DNA of 64,000 bases from Ypsolopha sequella (GCA_934047225.1 OW203993.1:22830069-22894068), one strand, 5' to 3'. Counted from the stretch's first letter, positions 43,301 to 55,802 are shown. Notes: generated by a model from the sequence alone, not told the origin. Made by a program: numbers and translations.

Positions 43301-44865
43301 AATATATTTTTCAATGCAAGTGCTCGTAAATGCCACTTTTTATGCATCAAAACAGAACAGAAAGTCGATTATTTTGCCCTAGGGCTTTATTATCTTTTTT
43401 TTTAATTTATTTACGAGAAGTTGGCTAAAATGCAACCTTGCCTGTGTACCATAAATGTTATACTTTTTTCCACTGTTTAACGGCTCTGGATACAGTCCTT
43501 TTGAGCCAATCATTAACTTGCAAAATTGTAACAATGTAACTTTCAACTTTAATAATTAAATTGTTTTCTTTGATTATATTTATTTTATTTCCTCACACTA
43601 TGCATTGAAAAACGTAGTATGATACACGGGCGTAAGAGCAATAAATTACTCGGTTACGTTTAAAACACTCGCTACGCTCATGTTTTAAATCGTCCTCGTA
43701 ATTTATTCCTTTTCACCCTAGTAGCATAAACTACTATTATTATTTCCACTTCCTTACGTATACAATGGCAACACTTACTGCGCGCACAAAGGTCATAATC
43801 GTACAAAAAGATTCAACTTGGCCGCGTGTACGCCTACGCCTGCCGTTTAAGCTCCCTATTTGTAAACTATTTTAACGGCTATGAAGAAATAAGACCTGCC
43901 AATAGGTAGCCTGTCATGGCAGCGTCCGTACCTTATTCTAAGATCCGTACATACCCGTACGCATTATGCAAGAACAGTCATAAGTCACAATCACAAAGGA
44001 CAATCGGAGAAAGTTCCGCTAAAAGACATCCCTTGGAATGACAAGGGAGAAGTTCACAGTGCTCTTTGGGTTTCGTCAAAATAAACTTAACTGCCGATAT
44101 AGTAGCAACATAATGAAAAAATACTCAAAATGAAATTCTGTCGTTGGGTATATCGTAATCTTGGCTTTTTCGTTTTGTTGCCGAAGTCTTAGTCATCCAT
44201 CATGGATGGGACCTTTACCGATCACTAGAATTTTTAGAGTTCCGTGCCTCAGAACTACAAATGTAACTCTTATAGGATCACTTTATTTTCTAAATCCATT
44301 TCTCTCAGGAACGGCTAAAAGTATCAAGTTTAAATTAACCAAATACACGACGGACAACTCTATAGAAGATGCGAACAATAAAGTATCCACTTCAAAAAAA
44401 TTTTACTGTCATAGACGTAGTCCAGGGGGAGGCTATTTCACAGTACAATGAATAGAAGACGAATAAACTTACAAGCCACAAACAAAGCAGTATATTATAC
44501 AATTAATATATTATATATCCTCATATCTTTATATATCGCGTCATATTACACATGACGTAAAAAAACATCATAAAATCACCTAGATATAGGGATTCACGTG
44601 ACATATTCATATTTTATTGTTATTACGCAGCAAGTAATAAAATTATGCTCTTTCTTTTACCAATTTCTCGAACCGTGTTGACTTTGATATCTTTATCTTT
44701 TGAATAAACATGTGCTGGTATTATCTCCCTTTAGGGATTCACAGGAAAATAACATTACAAGGAATAATATATAAACAAATAAGTTGTATAAGTACTTGAA
44801 CATACAAATTAATTTATTTTGTTATTAGCATGTAGTATAGCGTAATTAACTGAGTATATATATTC
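43301..44865. other. Non-coding stretch
   Basis: AT-rich with some microsatellite character. The frame at 44161-44451 has no recognised domain. Confidence 0.4.
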
Positions 44866-44956
44866 AATTATATAGGTAAATACACATGAATGAGACACAA
44901 TTATTATATATCTTATAATAATTGTGTCTTATTTATGTGTATTTACCTATATAATT
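44866..44956. repeat. Hairpin, 43-bp arms
   Basis: 44866-44908 and 44914-44956 are inverse copies with two mismatches and a 5-bp loop ('ataggtaaatacacat', 'gacacaattattata'). AT-rich; may be a miniature foldback or a small-RNA precursor-like hairpin. Confidence 0.8.
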
Positions 44957-45119
44957 ATATATAAAAAACGAAAGAAAAAAGCTGATAAAGGCAATATATA
45001 TATTTTTTAATTATATCTATGTAAACATTTTAAAAAACATGGCACTACCCCAAGAACTTCCCCATTAAGCTCATCTGTGTACAAAAATTTAATTTGTGCA
45101 ATAAATTATTATTACGGGC

Positions 45120-45350
45120 ACTGCACGTTTGACAACGACGGTGAACGCCGCGTCGTCGTCCTAAGAACGACACTCGCCTTGATAATGCCGAAATTGTATC
45201 GGTGAAACGGTTGGCATATAGTCAACAACAATCACACGTGAGTGTTCAAGCCGTATGTAATAATAATTTAATATGTCAGCTCACGCGAGTTTTAGTAATA
45301 TTATTGTGCAATAAAGAATTTTATTATTATTATTATTAAACACCCTGCAT
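45120..45350 (+). repeat. Probable retroelement 3' tail
   Basis: A CpG-richer segment ('gtgaacgccgcgtcgtcgtc', 'cacgtgagtgttcaagccgt') ends in 'caataaag' and (att)n, as expected for a LINE or SINE end. Family not recognised. Confidence 0.35.
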
Positions 45351-45475
45351 ATAATCTATGTTTTTTAAAGCTACCATAATATAATTAAAAATACGTTTAT
45401 GCATATATTGAACTTTTGGAATACATTGCTCTTAGCTAAAAGTTTTATTTTAGCTGTTATAATTATTTCTATATA

Positions 45476-46074
45476 CAGTGTGTCCCTCGTACAAGTGCAC
45501 ATCCGAAAGTGGGTGAAACTAGATCTAAATATACCGACAAAAACAAAGATTTTTTTTTTAATCTAAAAAAAATATTCCACATATCTGTATGGGACGCGAG
45601 CGCAGTGCCTTTGGTTAACCACTCGTAGAAAATATTGTATTTAGGATAGAACGTTGTATTTTTTTTTTGTTAGAAAGATAATGGAATAGGCAATGATAAA
45701 TAGGAATAAAAGTATAGTGAAACGGGGAATGTCCCGAAAAAATTGACTATTACTGAAAAAAAATACGAAAAAATTAAAGAAATAATCTTTTAGGATATTA
45801 TTTTTATGGTAATGGTAGTTAATTATGTTTTGTTTTTGATTTGGTATGCAACGTCTATTCTTAAGGATTATAACAGTTTTATTTCATTGCATTACTCGCG
45901 ATAGATCAGAAGTTATGACATATTTTATACATAGTCTCCATGGTGGGCAAAAAAATATTTAAAACGTAAATTTATAAAACAAAGATTTTCAAAAAAAAAC
46001 AAAATTTTTTTGTCGATAAAATAAGGCCTAGTTTCACCCCTTTCCGGATGTGCACTTGTACGAGGGACACACTG
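45476..46074 (+). mobile_element. TA-flanked MITE, copy 2
   Basis: 'cagtgtgtccctcgtacaag' to its inverse 'gtacgagggacacactg', TA on both sides (45474-45475 and 46075-46076). 599 bp; sister of 21915-22530. Confidence 0.85.
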
Positions 46075-46616
46075 TATTTTGTTACAAATACGGAGAAACG
46101 AACCTCAAAGAGTTATCAATTTGGGTAGAGTAAAGTCACCTCAAAATATGTACATTATTTAAAATGCCTATTTTTATACAATTTTAGCCCTAATGATAGC
46201 GTAATAACAACTGCCATTGGGCATATTGGGCTTTCCCAATGTAATAATGCGCAAACAAATCTATAGCCGAGCGACCGGACGTACCACGTGACCTTATTAA
46301 TTGTATAAAAAGTGTAAGGAAATACGAACTTTGCCGAACAGTGGCGAAGATTTGTATGCGCATTGTATGCTTGAGAGTACCGCACGCGGGACACTGTTTA
46401 ACGAAATACTCTCTGATGATTCTCATAAACAACAACAGCAAATATGACAAAAAAAAATCGACTTGTCTTTTACAAATTCATTATTTTTGTTATTATTTTC
46501 CCATTCAAAATTCACAGAAACAAATAAGTTTTTCAGTATAGTGAAAAGGGTATGTGGTTCTGTTCAATGTTTTCAATCCATTCTGTTCTGTGTATCTAGA
46601 GATGTCGTCTACTTCA
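46075..46616. other. Non-coding stretch
   Basis: Overlapping minus-strand frames (46155-46450) have no recognised domain. Confidence 0.4.
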
Positions 46617-46928
46617 CAGTTCACTGATCCGGCAACGTGCAAGCCTTCATCTCCGTGACGTTTGTGGCGGTAGTCGTTTCATTACATTTCGAGGATTTCT
46701 TGTATAGTTCATGTAATACTCTATATACGATATCAAGAATAGCTGTTCCTAAAATACTAAGAGCTTTTGCCAGTTCACTGATCCGGCAACGTGCAAGCCT
46801 TCATCTCCGTGACGTTTGCGGAGGTAGTCGTTTCATTACATTTCGAAGATTTCTTGTACAGTTCATTTAATACTCTATAATTATACGATATCAAGAATAG
46901 CAGTTCCTAAAATGCTAGAGTTTTTGCG
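46617..46928 (+). repeat. Two-copy 154-bp tandem duplication
   Basis: Units begin at 46617 and 46771 with 'cagttcactgatccggcaac'. They differ at scattered positions plus a 4-bp indel. Non-coding. Confidence 0.85.
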
Positions 46929-47719
46929 ATAATTTGTTTTTTCTAAAATTAAATGTCCTACGACCTCTTACAATGTATATTCTAAGCCTACGATATATCC
47001 AAGACATAGGAAACTCTTGACGCAAAGGAACTACCAATTTTTTTTTTTCTAATCTATAATTTACTTTTTTAACCTGATAAATGGAGTAGAGCCACGATCT
47101 TGCCTGCTATTTATTGTTTGAGCTATAAAGAGAATTCAAAAAATGAAATATTACCGATCTAAAATGGAGCCAAGGACTCTTGGGCAAACGAGATGAGGGA
47201 AAATGGACTAAGGGAAGGACAAGGGTTAGTGGGTGATAGTGGGGACCAGCTCTGTAGCTGTAATATAGCGAAAACTACTGGAACGCATTGAATGGTTTTG
47301 GTTTAAGACCGAAGTGAGTGGTCTAATAGAGAATCTTCTGCATATAAGTGGAAGGAAGAAGAAATCAGATTATCTCATATGAAGAAAAAAAAAAGAAGCG
47401 GAGACCAGACGCCACCTAGAGGAATACCGGCAGTAGTGTCACAACAGTTTGATAGTGAATCGTCTATACGAATACGCTACCGGTGTTAAAATGAGAGCAC
47501 TCCTGAATTTTCTTTACACATAACTCAATACTTTTTCAGAAATCCCATAACAAGCCACGAAAATTCTCTGGTTATGCGTGCCCGCAGCACACGACGCGGG
47601 GCGTTCTAATGTAGATCTTCTGTATTACGTACCTACTTGAGTTCAAAGTCACTTAATAGGATTGAAGAAACACAAAGGTAAAAGTACCCGGAATAGAAGA
47701 GGTTGAATGAATATGTGGA
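46929..47719. other. Non-coding stretch
   Basis: No gene or element end recognised. Confidence 0.45.
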
Positions 47720-47790
47720 AGAAGCAAAATAAGTGTGTCAGGATCGTAGCAGATGGAAATCTGTGGTCTCTGTGTATTGAGAGACAGGCA
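47720..47790 (+). repeat. LINE 3' tail, left part
   Basis: 'gtgtcaggatcgtagcagat' to 'gagagacaggca'. Continues at 48208 after the hAT insertion. Confidence 0.6.
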
Positions 47791-48207
47791 CAGTGGCGTA
47801 TTAACCCTAGGGCCAAAAGGGCTATGGCCCGGGGCGGCGAGCTGCGAGAGGCGTCGAGCTGCGAGGGGCGGCGCAAGCTGCACTTCGCGCTCAGCTTTGG
47901 GCGCCTTTCTTTATGAATCGTAAGGTACCTATCTGGTTTATTCGTCCAAGGCCTTTTAATTTATATTGCTTTTTGACTTTAAACTATCATTAAAAAAAGT
48001 ATTCTTCGGAAAATATGTAAATAAGTATTCAATAAATGGTGTTTATTTCTTTGAGGTATGTTTAGTTTTTTCATTTATTATCATCACAGCCCACAACACA
48101 CTGCTGAATTTTATTTTATAATTGAAATATTTTTGCCTTTTTGTCGTTAATTTATGGGGCGACAAACCTTACAGACCCGGGGCGCCAAATCTTAAAATAC
48201 GCCACTG
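47791..48207. mobile_element. hAT MITE with target duplication
   Basis: Ends 'cagtggcgtatt' and its inverse. 'gacaggca' (47783-47790) and 'gacaggcg' (48208-48215) flank it, an 8-bp duplication with one mismatch, the size made by hAT transposases. 417 bp, non-coding. Confidence 0.8.
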
Positions 48208-49082
48208 GACAGGCGTGAGTTCCTTCCTTCCTTCCTTCTGGCATTGTATTTAGACTTTTCTGAAATGATTTCTACAGAGAAGCTGAGTCATTAAAAGTTT
48301 AGGATAATAATGGAATAGGCAATCCCTGAAGGCACTATGAGGGAGTATTTGTTAAGAAGAATAAAAGAGAAATTACTTAGTTATTTTATATTCAGTGCCT
48401 AAAAAGACTTTTTTGTGTTTCATTCAATATTAGATAAGTACAAATTAATTTATTTTGTCCAAAATAATCCTCTCTTTGGTTCTTCCAATCTATTATTTTA
48501 CACTTTGCCACTATAAAATTAATATTCAACACAAAGAAACGGCCGCACTTTTCGGCATATTATGTTGAAATTTCTTTTCCTATATTGTTTTAGAAAAAAA
48601 ACCTTATGGGTTGGCGTCGCTAACTTTAATAGGGTACTTACTTCTGAAGAGTTTATGTATTGAGTTGAGTTACGCTTGACGATTTATCTACCGCACGAAG
48701 TTCGATCCCGAGCTCGATTCTCGACTTCAACTGTTTCCCACCCTGAATGTTTCCCACCGTTTTCTTTCTTTTACATTGTTCTGATTTGTGTTTGGTCTTT
48801 TATTATCTTTTTCGCACCTAAAAGGAGACCATATAATTTCACAATTTAGATATTAAAACCATCAATCATCATTATAAAACAGTAAAAATTCCTTCACTCC
48901 CTTAAAAAAGTCTTAACTAAATACAAATGCTGTTTAACTAAGCTCAACTTGGTACCTGAGAGAGGTGATCCGTTTACCAGAATGATTGGGTATGGTGAGG
49001 CACCACGCACGTCCTTTGTGATTAGAATAATTAAATTTAAAATGAAATTTAAAAAAATCAATAAAAGGTAGCTACAGATATT
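48208..49082. other. LINE-tail remainder then non-coding DNA
   Basis: 48208-48240 completes the tail ('gacaggcgtgagttccttcc'). No gene in the rest. Confidence 0.45.
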
Positions 49083-49236
49083 CTATCTCACGAAGTTCGT
49101 TGGGCTATGGTTGTAGACTTGAGAAGTGACGCTTGCAGATAGGTGCGTTTTGTAGCGCTTCCGAGGTTACGCACACTAGAGAAACTACGTGTGCACGCAC
49201 CACTACAACCACAGCCAAACGGACTTCGTAAGATAG
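49083..49236. mobile_element. 154-bp MITE, 34-bp arms
   Basis: 'ctatctcacgaagttcgttg' and the inverse of 'ctatcttacgaagtccgttt' (49203-49236), with about 29 of 34 positions matching. Confidence 0.65.
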
Positions 49237-50271
49237 CATAATATGTGCTAATATTAGAAGCTTACCTATGAAATTATCAAAATTTTCTTACAGATTTACG
49301 AATTCATACTTCCTATCATTCCGTAGCAATTACCATTATTTGTTTTTTGTTTGAAAGTTGATTTTCTACTTCAATATTAAATCTAAGAATTAAATTTTGT
49401 TTTTATTATCAATTTGATAACTAAAATTTAATCGGACTTCGTAAGATAGAATATCTGTGCTAATATTAGGTGCTTACCTTTCATAGCAAAAACAAAGGAA
49501 ATTAACAAGCAGACTCGTTAGCTAAACTAGCATCCACAAGGAAGGCAAATGCACAGAGCAATTACCTGTGTCGTCTTACCGCGGAGGCAATTAGGGAAGA
49601 GCTGAGGAAGTTTCGCAAAGGGAACAAAACAAGCAATGGGCAGAGAGGACCGACTGCCGAATGACAAAAAAGATGGTACCCCAGATAGACTGTAAGTTAA
49701 CCAGTACCTTTTAAAACTAAACCGGACTGACTTGAAAGACATGGTAAGTATACTAACAGGTCACTGTTACTTAAATAAAAGTCTCTACACTACGGGTACC
49801 ACGGATAGCCCGTTATGTAGGGGGTGCAAGAACGAGGATGAGACGGTGGAGCACGTGCTTCTCCACTGCCCCGTCACTGCGGAAATAAGAACGAAAGTAG
49901 GGTTAGCGACCATGATGAGCTCCAGCTTCCCTTCACTGATTCAGTTGTGTCAGAATGTCGATGCCGTTCGGCTATGTTTTAAAGAGCTGGGCTGGCTAGG
50001 GTGACTGACCGGGGGGAAGTGCACAATACTCACGGTAGCGGAGAGTCCGTGCAGGACCATTAATCGCCCCCACTTCGGGTTTGGAATTTAGAATTAGGTG
50101 CGTACCTATGAAATTGTCAAAATTTTCTTACAGATTTACGAGTTCTACTTCCTGTCATTCCGTAGCTATTAGCATTATTTGTTTTTTGTTTGAAAGTTGA
50201 TTTCCAATTTCAATATTACATCTACGAATTAAATTTGTTTCTATTATCAATTTGATAACTAAAATTTAATT
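49223..50271 (+). repeat. Tandem duplication split by a LINE fragment
   Basis: 49223-49430 ('ggacttcgtaagatag', 'attttcttacagatttacga', 'atcaatttgataactaaaat') is repeated from 49433. The second copy is interrupted at 49480 and resumes at 50093, ending near 50271. Confidence 0.7.
49480..50092 (+). pseudogene. LINE fragment: RNase H end and C-terminal CCHC finger
   Basis: Plus strand, ADSLAKLAS near 49507 is the end of an RNase H domain of an I/Jockey-type LINE. A stop near 49662 and a frame change follow. NQYLLKLNRTDLKDMV...LTGHCYLNKSLYT and CRGCKNEDETVEHVLLHC, a CCHC-type C-terminal finger, run to the stop at 50004. A short 3' UTR follows. The insert is bounded by 'attaggtgc.tacct' on both sides (49465-49479, 50093-50107), a 15-bp target duplication, so it is a genuine 5'-truncated insertion. 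Confidence 0.75.
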
Positions 50272-50311
50272 TTCATAAACAGTTTTAATACAAGCAATTG
50301 GTATTTCCACG

Positions 50312-50540
50312 TTGTTAAAAAACCAGAAGTCGGTTTTATTATCGTTCCTTTATTTTGAGATTTTTGAGATACTGGTTCCGAATCAGGAGTTATCCAACAA
50401 CATTTCCTTATGCGTTTTGAGATATATACAAAAAATATTGAAATTTTCGCACTTTATTTGTTTTTTGCTTATAATTTCAAAAGTATGTGTAGAAGCAAAA
50501 CATATATTACTACTATTTTTAATGGTTTGTAGGTTTAATA
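50312..50540 (+). repeat. Repeat X, plus copy (inverse at 62730-62980)
   Basis: 'gtcggttttattatcgt', 'ttttgcttataatttcaaaa' and 'gtaggtttaatag' occur here and inverted at 62730-62980, just outside the two ends of the large element. Confidence 0.65.
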
Positions 50541-50957
50541 GACACAACACTTCAAAAACAGTTTTTTTTTTCAAAAATCTAATATTTTACGTTTTGACCC
50601 ATTTTTGGGCCACATATTGGGGAAAATAATGATCCTACAAAAAAAGTTTAAGAAATGAATTATATAAAATCTATTCTACTTTAATTAAGACGCAAAACAA
50701 TGCCCGTTGAGCCAATGATTGATCTAAACCTGGCCAAATTGAAAACATACACCAAAGTGTGTCTAACCACCATAATGAAAATAATGTACTGATATCCTCA
50801 TCGATAGCCTCCCAACTAACAAAACTGAGAAATACAAGAGCGATAGAGCGTAAGCCGTTAAGTATTGACGAAATACGAACTGGCTTTATATCCAGATATA
50901 TTCCCGCTATACCTCCGCTATATGTCCATTTGGGCACAAATTAAGCGGCATTCGTCA

Positions 50958-51320
50958 ATACAAGAGGGTTACAAAAGCGATTTATACACACGGAGGGGCT
51001 TAAAAAGCGATACAAGAGCGATTTATACACCATTTCGGGTCCACTAACTACCTTTAATTTCTATTTGCGATTTCGTTCATACAAGAGGGTTACAATAGCG
51101 ATTTATACCCACTGAGGAGTCTAAAAAGCGATACAAGAGCGATTTATACGTCATTGGGAGTCCACTAACTACCTTGAATTTCTATTTGCGATTTCATCCA
51201 TACAAGAGGGTTACAATAGCGATTTATACCCTCCGAGGCGTGTAAAGAGCGATACAAGAGCGATTTATACGTCATAGGAGATCCACTAACTACCTTGAAT
51301 TTCTATTTGCGATTTGAGTC
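50958..51320 (+). repeat. Three 121-bp left subterminal repeats
   Basis: Units begin at 50958, 51079 and 51200 with 'atacaagagggttacaa.agcg'. Each holds 'gcgatttatac' twice and 'gagtccactaactacc' or a close variant. Likely transposase-binding region. Confidence 0.85.
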
Positions 51321-52065
51321 ATATTCCATCTCTTTTTTTTCCTTAAATTGTTTAATGTGTGAACTCTTTCATTTGAAAACGTCAAATGGTGCAAGATACA
51401 AATAAATCTGTGAAAGATACGAGACAAAAATAAACAGCAAATAAACGGTAAGTTATTTTTACCTTCTTATGTGTGTTGTGAGTGAAATTCTTTTGCGAAG
51501 ATAATTTTACTGGTGTTCTGTACATATGTTTTCATTTCGTTTTTAATGCGCCTTCCTAATAATGTGAAATGAGATTAAAAATTCGAGAAATGTGCGTAGG
51601 TTAGGTTATATTTTTTTGTTATTTTCTAAATTATCAGCAACAATGTACCTACTCTCTCATTCTTTTTATAAAATCTTTCGTTCTTTGTCATAAATATCTG
51701 TAACTAAATCATATTTCGATGGATCAACTCAATAAAATAAAAATAACAATGGCGAAATATTTCTTGGTAATTTGTAACTCCTCTGAGCATTTTGTACGTC
51801 ATTAGGACGCATATGAGCCGTAGAAGGGCCGTAGAAGGGCCGTAGAAGGCTAAGTTTTAAAGCAATGCAACAGCGGTGTATGTTGCCAAAATATGGTCTT
51901 GACAGCAGTTGATCATCAATTTTTAGGGTACGGTAGAAAGTAATGGAAACAAACAAATAATTTTATTTTTTTCTAGAAATAAAAATGTGCCCCATTACCG
52001 CAGACTATATAGCATAGCATAAGTTTTTGCAATATCAAAAAGTAGGTAGAGTTGTTACGTTTGTT
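51321..52065. other. Left non-coding part of the large element
   Basis: No coding sequence recognised. It may hold the promoter of the plus-strand gene. Confidence 0.4.
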
Positions 52066-52594
52066 AATGAGGGCTTTTCATGACAGCTCTTAGTCAAGTT
52101 TCACCAAAATGAACTAGATGGCGCTGACGTATGCTCTAATTTCAAAAATGTATGACGTAACAAAATCTACTCTATGACAAGACCTAACCTTATATATTAT
52201 AATAAAGATTTCAATATATTTAATATTATATAGTACTATTTTCCACATAAGCGTTAGAATGTGGAAAAATCAATAATGAAATAGCATTAATTACCTAATT
52301 CTTTGGATAATGTAACTTAAATTAAACTTTAAATGTTTTGGTGCTAGAGTGTCTTTTTTCACCAACTAAAGTCTAATCCACAAAAAAAAAACCAGCCACT
52401 AAAAACAATATTTCTCCGCTAAAATGGGTTTCTAAACCACCAGTTTTAGTGCAAATTCCCTAAGTTGGCAACACTGAATCAGGAACCACAGAGTAGACTG
52501 TATATTTTTGACATGAGAGCATGCGTCAGCGCCGTCTATTGATCGCACTCTGAACAATTTTTTTTTTTTTAATGCTGTCTGAAAAGCCCTCATT
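52066..52594 (+). mobile_element. MITE, copy 2 (sister at 12381)
   Basis: 'aatgagggcttttcatgaca' to its inverse. Nested in the large element and therefore younger than that element's arrival. Confidence 0.75.
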
Positions 52595-55172
52595 AAAAAT
52601 TTAATGTCAAAGAGAGGTAATTTTCACAAGCTTTTCCTATCTGGCAGCCCTGTTCCGTTTTGGCCGCGTTCCGTTTTGAGCGTTAATGCATCAGTTTGTT
52701 GACGGATAAAGCAAAGAAATCAGTTTAGTCAAAGTTCAGTGACGCGATTCATGCATAGAAACAAAACAGAATAATTTTGACATGCATTATTAGGAGCACA
52801 CCTCAATCCAAAAAAAAAAAACAGTTTCCTAGTATTATTAACTTAACGCATGTTTTTTTTTACAGAAAAAACGCAAATTATAAAAATCCAAAGTTTGACA
52901 AGTTTTATTATGGCGGGTAAGTTTCAATCCTAGTAATAACTATGATAACTATGTATTGAAACTAGTTAAGACTTATTAGCAATACGAAAATTTATTTGGA
53001 AAAAGAAACATGAACTAAATTTTGTATAAAGGCTTCTCCCAATGCCAACGACCTTGAACGGTGTAACTTTGTAACAATTTTACACGGTAACTAAATCATT
53101 TTTTAAAAGAAGAAAAGTACATAGTAATCTACATGATACAAAATAGTGATGTAGTTTTTCCTGAATTTTATTTTAATATACAAAAATGAAGCCAGAAAAT
53201 TCCAAGTTAACCCTATCTTGAATTTTTGTCCACTTGTTTCATATGACTGCTGCAGTTTTTATGAAAACAGTATAAACAATTATAAACTTCCAGACAAATT
53301 AATATAAAATGAAAATGATATGGTTTTCTCAGTACTTGGGATTTAATTTTATTTTGTATAAAACATAACACACTATTTCCGCACTTGTTAGCCGCGGTGA
53401 CTGACGTAACAGCCACGTTGCAGTGCGAGCTGTGAACTTTGTTTTAACATGGCTTTGTTTGATGAAAGATGGTAGTAGCCAAACAGGAAATGATCCAATA
53501 GAACATTCAAAAACATTGGAGGCCTCGAATAAGACCTTTGGAATATTTGTTGCTAGCGAACTAGGCACTGTTCCGCCAATCAAAAGGCGATTCGTGATGT
53601 GGGAAATTATAAGAATATTCGAGCATGCTAGTAAACAATATTGAATACCAATTTTTCGTGTTATATATTATTTTAGATAAGGTACGTAAGTGGTATTTTT
53701 CTTCTGCATGTAATTTATTTATATGTAAGTACTTTATAAAGTCACTGAGTGATTATAGACGACGTTTGATCAAAGATGGAATTGTGTTAGAAAAGCATAT
53801 AACATTGCGGCGTAAGACCTATTCTATGAAACGCACTAACCCTCAGAGTATGTATGGTCTAAGCACTAAGCACAGTGCATACCATGTTGAAACATTAAAT
53901 CGGCAATCACTCAGGGGACTCCGAGACTACACAGTTAGATTGGTAGGTACGTCGTGCGTCACGCAAATCGGAACATACCGTGTCCTTTTCTTGTAATGTT
54001 TTATTTGTTTTTGTATGTAGAGGGAAAAATTGTTTTATTTATGCACCTATATTTATATTCATTTCTCTGAAAACGCTAGGAACTTACATAAAAAAGGTAT
54101 GATCCTTTTTACCGTGTTTTATCCACAAATAATGTTTAAATCCATTTAAGTAGTAGGTAAACAGTGGACAGTGCTTTATGCCGGTTTTCTTGGTTTTCAG
54201 TAGATTCTTTAAAAATACCTACCCTTTCGTGTACTTATGAAGGAGATTTTGAGAAGTAAAAGAAACTTTTGAAAATTTCAGGTTTAAAATTTTGTAGGTA
54301 TTAAGATTTCAAGCAGCAGCAACTGGTTCTTTGGACAGTATACTTCTTAACCCGATCAAACATCAGCAGATATTTTCAAGGTAAATTTACTTTGTATGTT
54401 GATTAGAGTGTCGATAAGGTAGCACTATTCCAGTATTTAATACTTAATCTTGTGACTTATGTGACATTGCAAGCAAGCGGTATCATGCCCCCCTTATCCA
54501 CACTCTGACCGATTTAAGAACTCAAGACTTTATAAGGTGGCTTTAGATAAGGAAATGTAAAGTTTACTTTGTAAAAGTGAAAGAGATAGGACTGAGACGA
54601 AATCTATTTACTTATTGTTTTGGAACGGCCACTTTGTAAAGTCAGTTTATTTATGTGGTAAAGGATATTTTTTTGTTTATGTATCATTATTACCATAATT
54701 AAAAGGCTTTAAAAGTCATTCAGAAGAACTCTATTACCCAGAAAACAAAAAATTACATGCAATATGACGACAAATTTGTCAAAGTGAAGAGTTTACTGGT
54801 CTTATAATTTTAGGTGTCCAAAGTGAATGTTGCATTCCTAAATGACTTCAAGAATTGTTTGGAGCTGTTTGTTTTCACTCGGGTGGTTGTGGAATGGGTA
54901 ATAGTTAATTTTTACCTTTACCCCAGCAATTAGGAACCCTACCTAATAATATTAATATGATATCTATGCTTTGCACACATACAAAACTGTTTTTTCTAGT
55001 GTGTAACTAAAACCAGCAGAAATTGTTTGTGGTGTTTTTACTACCTATAACGCACTCTTCTATGTTGCGAATCATGGTACCGAATACAAAGCTGTTAAAC
55101 AAGATAACTAAATACAAGCCTAAATAAAATGGGCCAGAATGTCTATATGGTACTATTTTTTTTTGTTTCAGC
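52595..55172 (+). other. Possible 5' exons and introns of the plus-strand gene
   Basis: 'tttttttacag' at 52855-52865 followed by a 51-bp block ending 'atggcgg' before 'gtaagt' (52917) looks like a small exon. The open frame at 53423-53644 (SSQTGNDPIEHSKTLEASNK...) has no recognised domain. I cannot connect these to the exon at 55172 with confidence; the 52910 ATG would be out of frame with it. Confidence 0.3.
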
Positions 55173-55475
55173 ATGTCATACAAAGTTGTAAGGACCGTGG
55201 AGCGAGGCAAACCACAACTTATAATATGTCCTGCAGGATGGGAATCCAAGGGTATACTGCACTGGCCAAAAAAAAGGTCTGAGAATTTGGTACATAGTGG
55301 CCATTCCAAACCAGGAAGTGGATGGAGTACCTTACCATGCTCCGTAAAAAGATCAAATTTGATGAGCTATGAGGCAGCAGAAGCTGAACTTAATATAATG
55401 TGTAATAACACAGATACTGAAAATGAAGATCCCAACCCACAAATTGGATATTTCAACAATTTAGCTTTACAGATG
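55173..55475 (+). CDS. Exon of an accessory protein, resembles DUF4806-type N-terminus
   Basis: 101 codons from an ATG one base after a good acceptor ('ttttttgtttcag', 55171) to a good donor ('cagatg|gtaagt', 55475/55476). The protein begins MSYKVVRTVERGKPQLIICP, then GWESKGILHWP, a glycine/serine-rich stretch with WSTLPCSVKRSNLMSYEAAE, and an acidic NNTDTENED segment. The pattern V.T.E.G......P..W.....L.WP...........C.VKR.....Y..AE..L....DTE is what I remember from insect proteins that carry a C-terminal DUF4806 domain. That domain is not visible here and downstream exons were not identified. Lying in the same element as the CACTA-like transposase but on the other strand, it could be an accessory transposition protein. 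That role is inference. Confidence 0.5.
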
Positions 55476-55638
55476 GTAAGTTAATACATATAGGTACTAT
55501 CGAGGAAAAATCTGCAGACCCACTTTACGTCCGTATTGCAATAGTGATAAGAGCGAAAAGTGGGTCTGCGGCAATTTCTTCGATGGTACATGTACCTACA
55601 TGTGTACCTATTTTAACTCTATACATAAAAAATACATT

Positions 55639-55802
55639 AGTGTTGATTCGGTAGAAGACGACTTAACTTATTTGACAGGACTAGCCTTAATTTTAGTTTC
55701 CTGTCTTTGTTTTTTCGATACAGAAAGAAAAACACAGAACGCTGAAATAAAATTTAGTCCTGTCAAATAAAATAAATACTGTTACACCGAATCAACATCA
55801 CT
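55639..55802. mobile_element. Foldback MITE ('gttgattcggt' ends)
   Basis: 'agtgttgattcggt' and inverse 'accgaatcaacatcact', with 'cttatttgacaggacta' near the left. Relatives at 28231 and 28765. Confidence 0.65.

Noticed and set aside
53625..53996. 123-codon plus-strand frame
   Set aside because: Some exon-like composition but no domain and no supported splice sites; kept only as unassigned DNA inside the large element.
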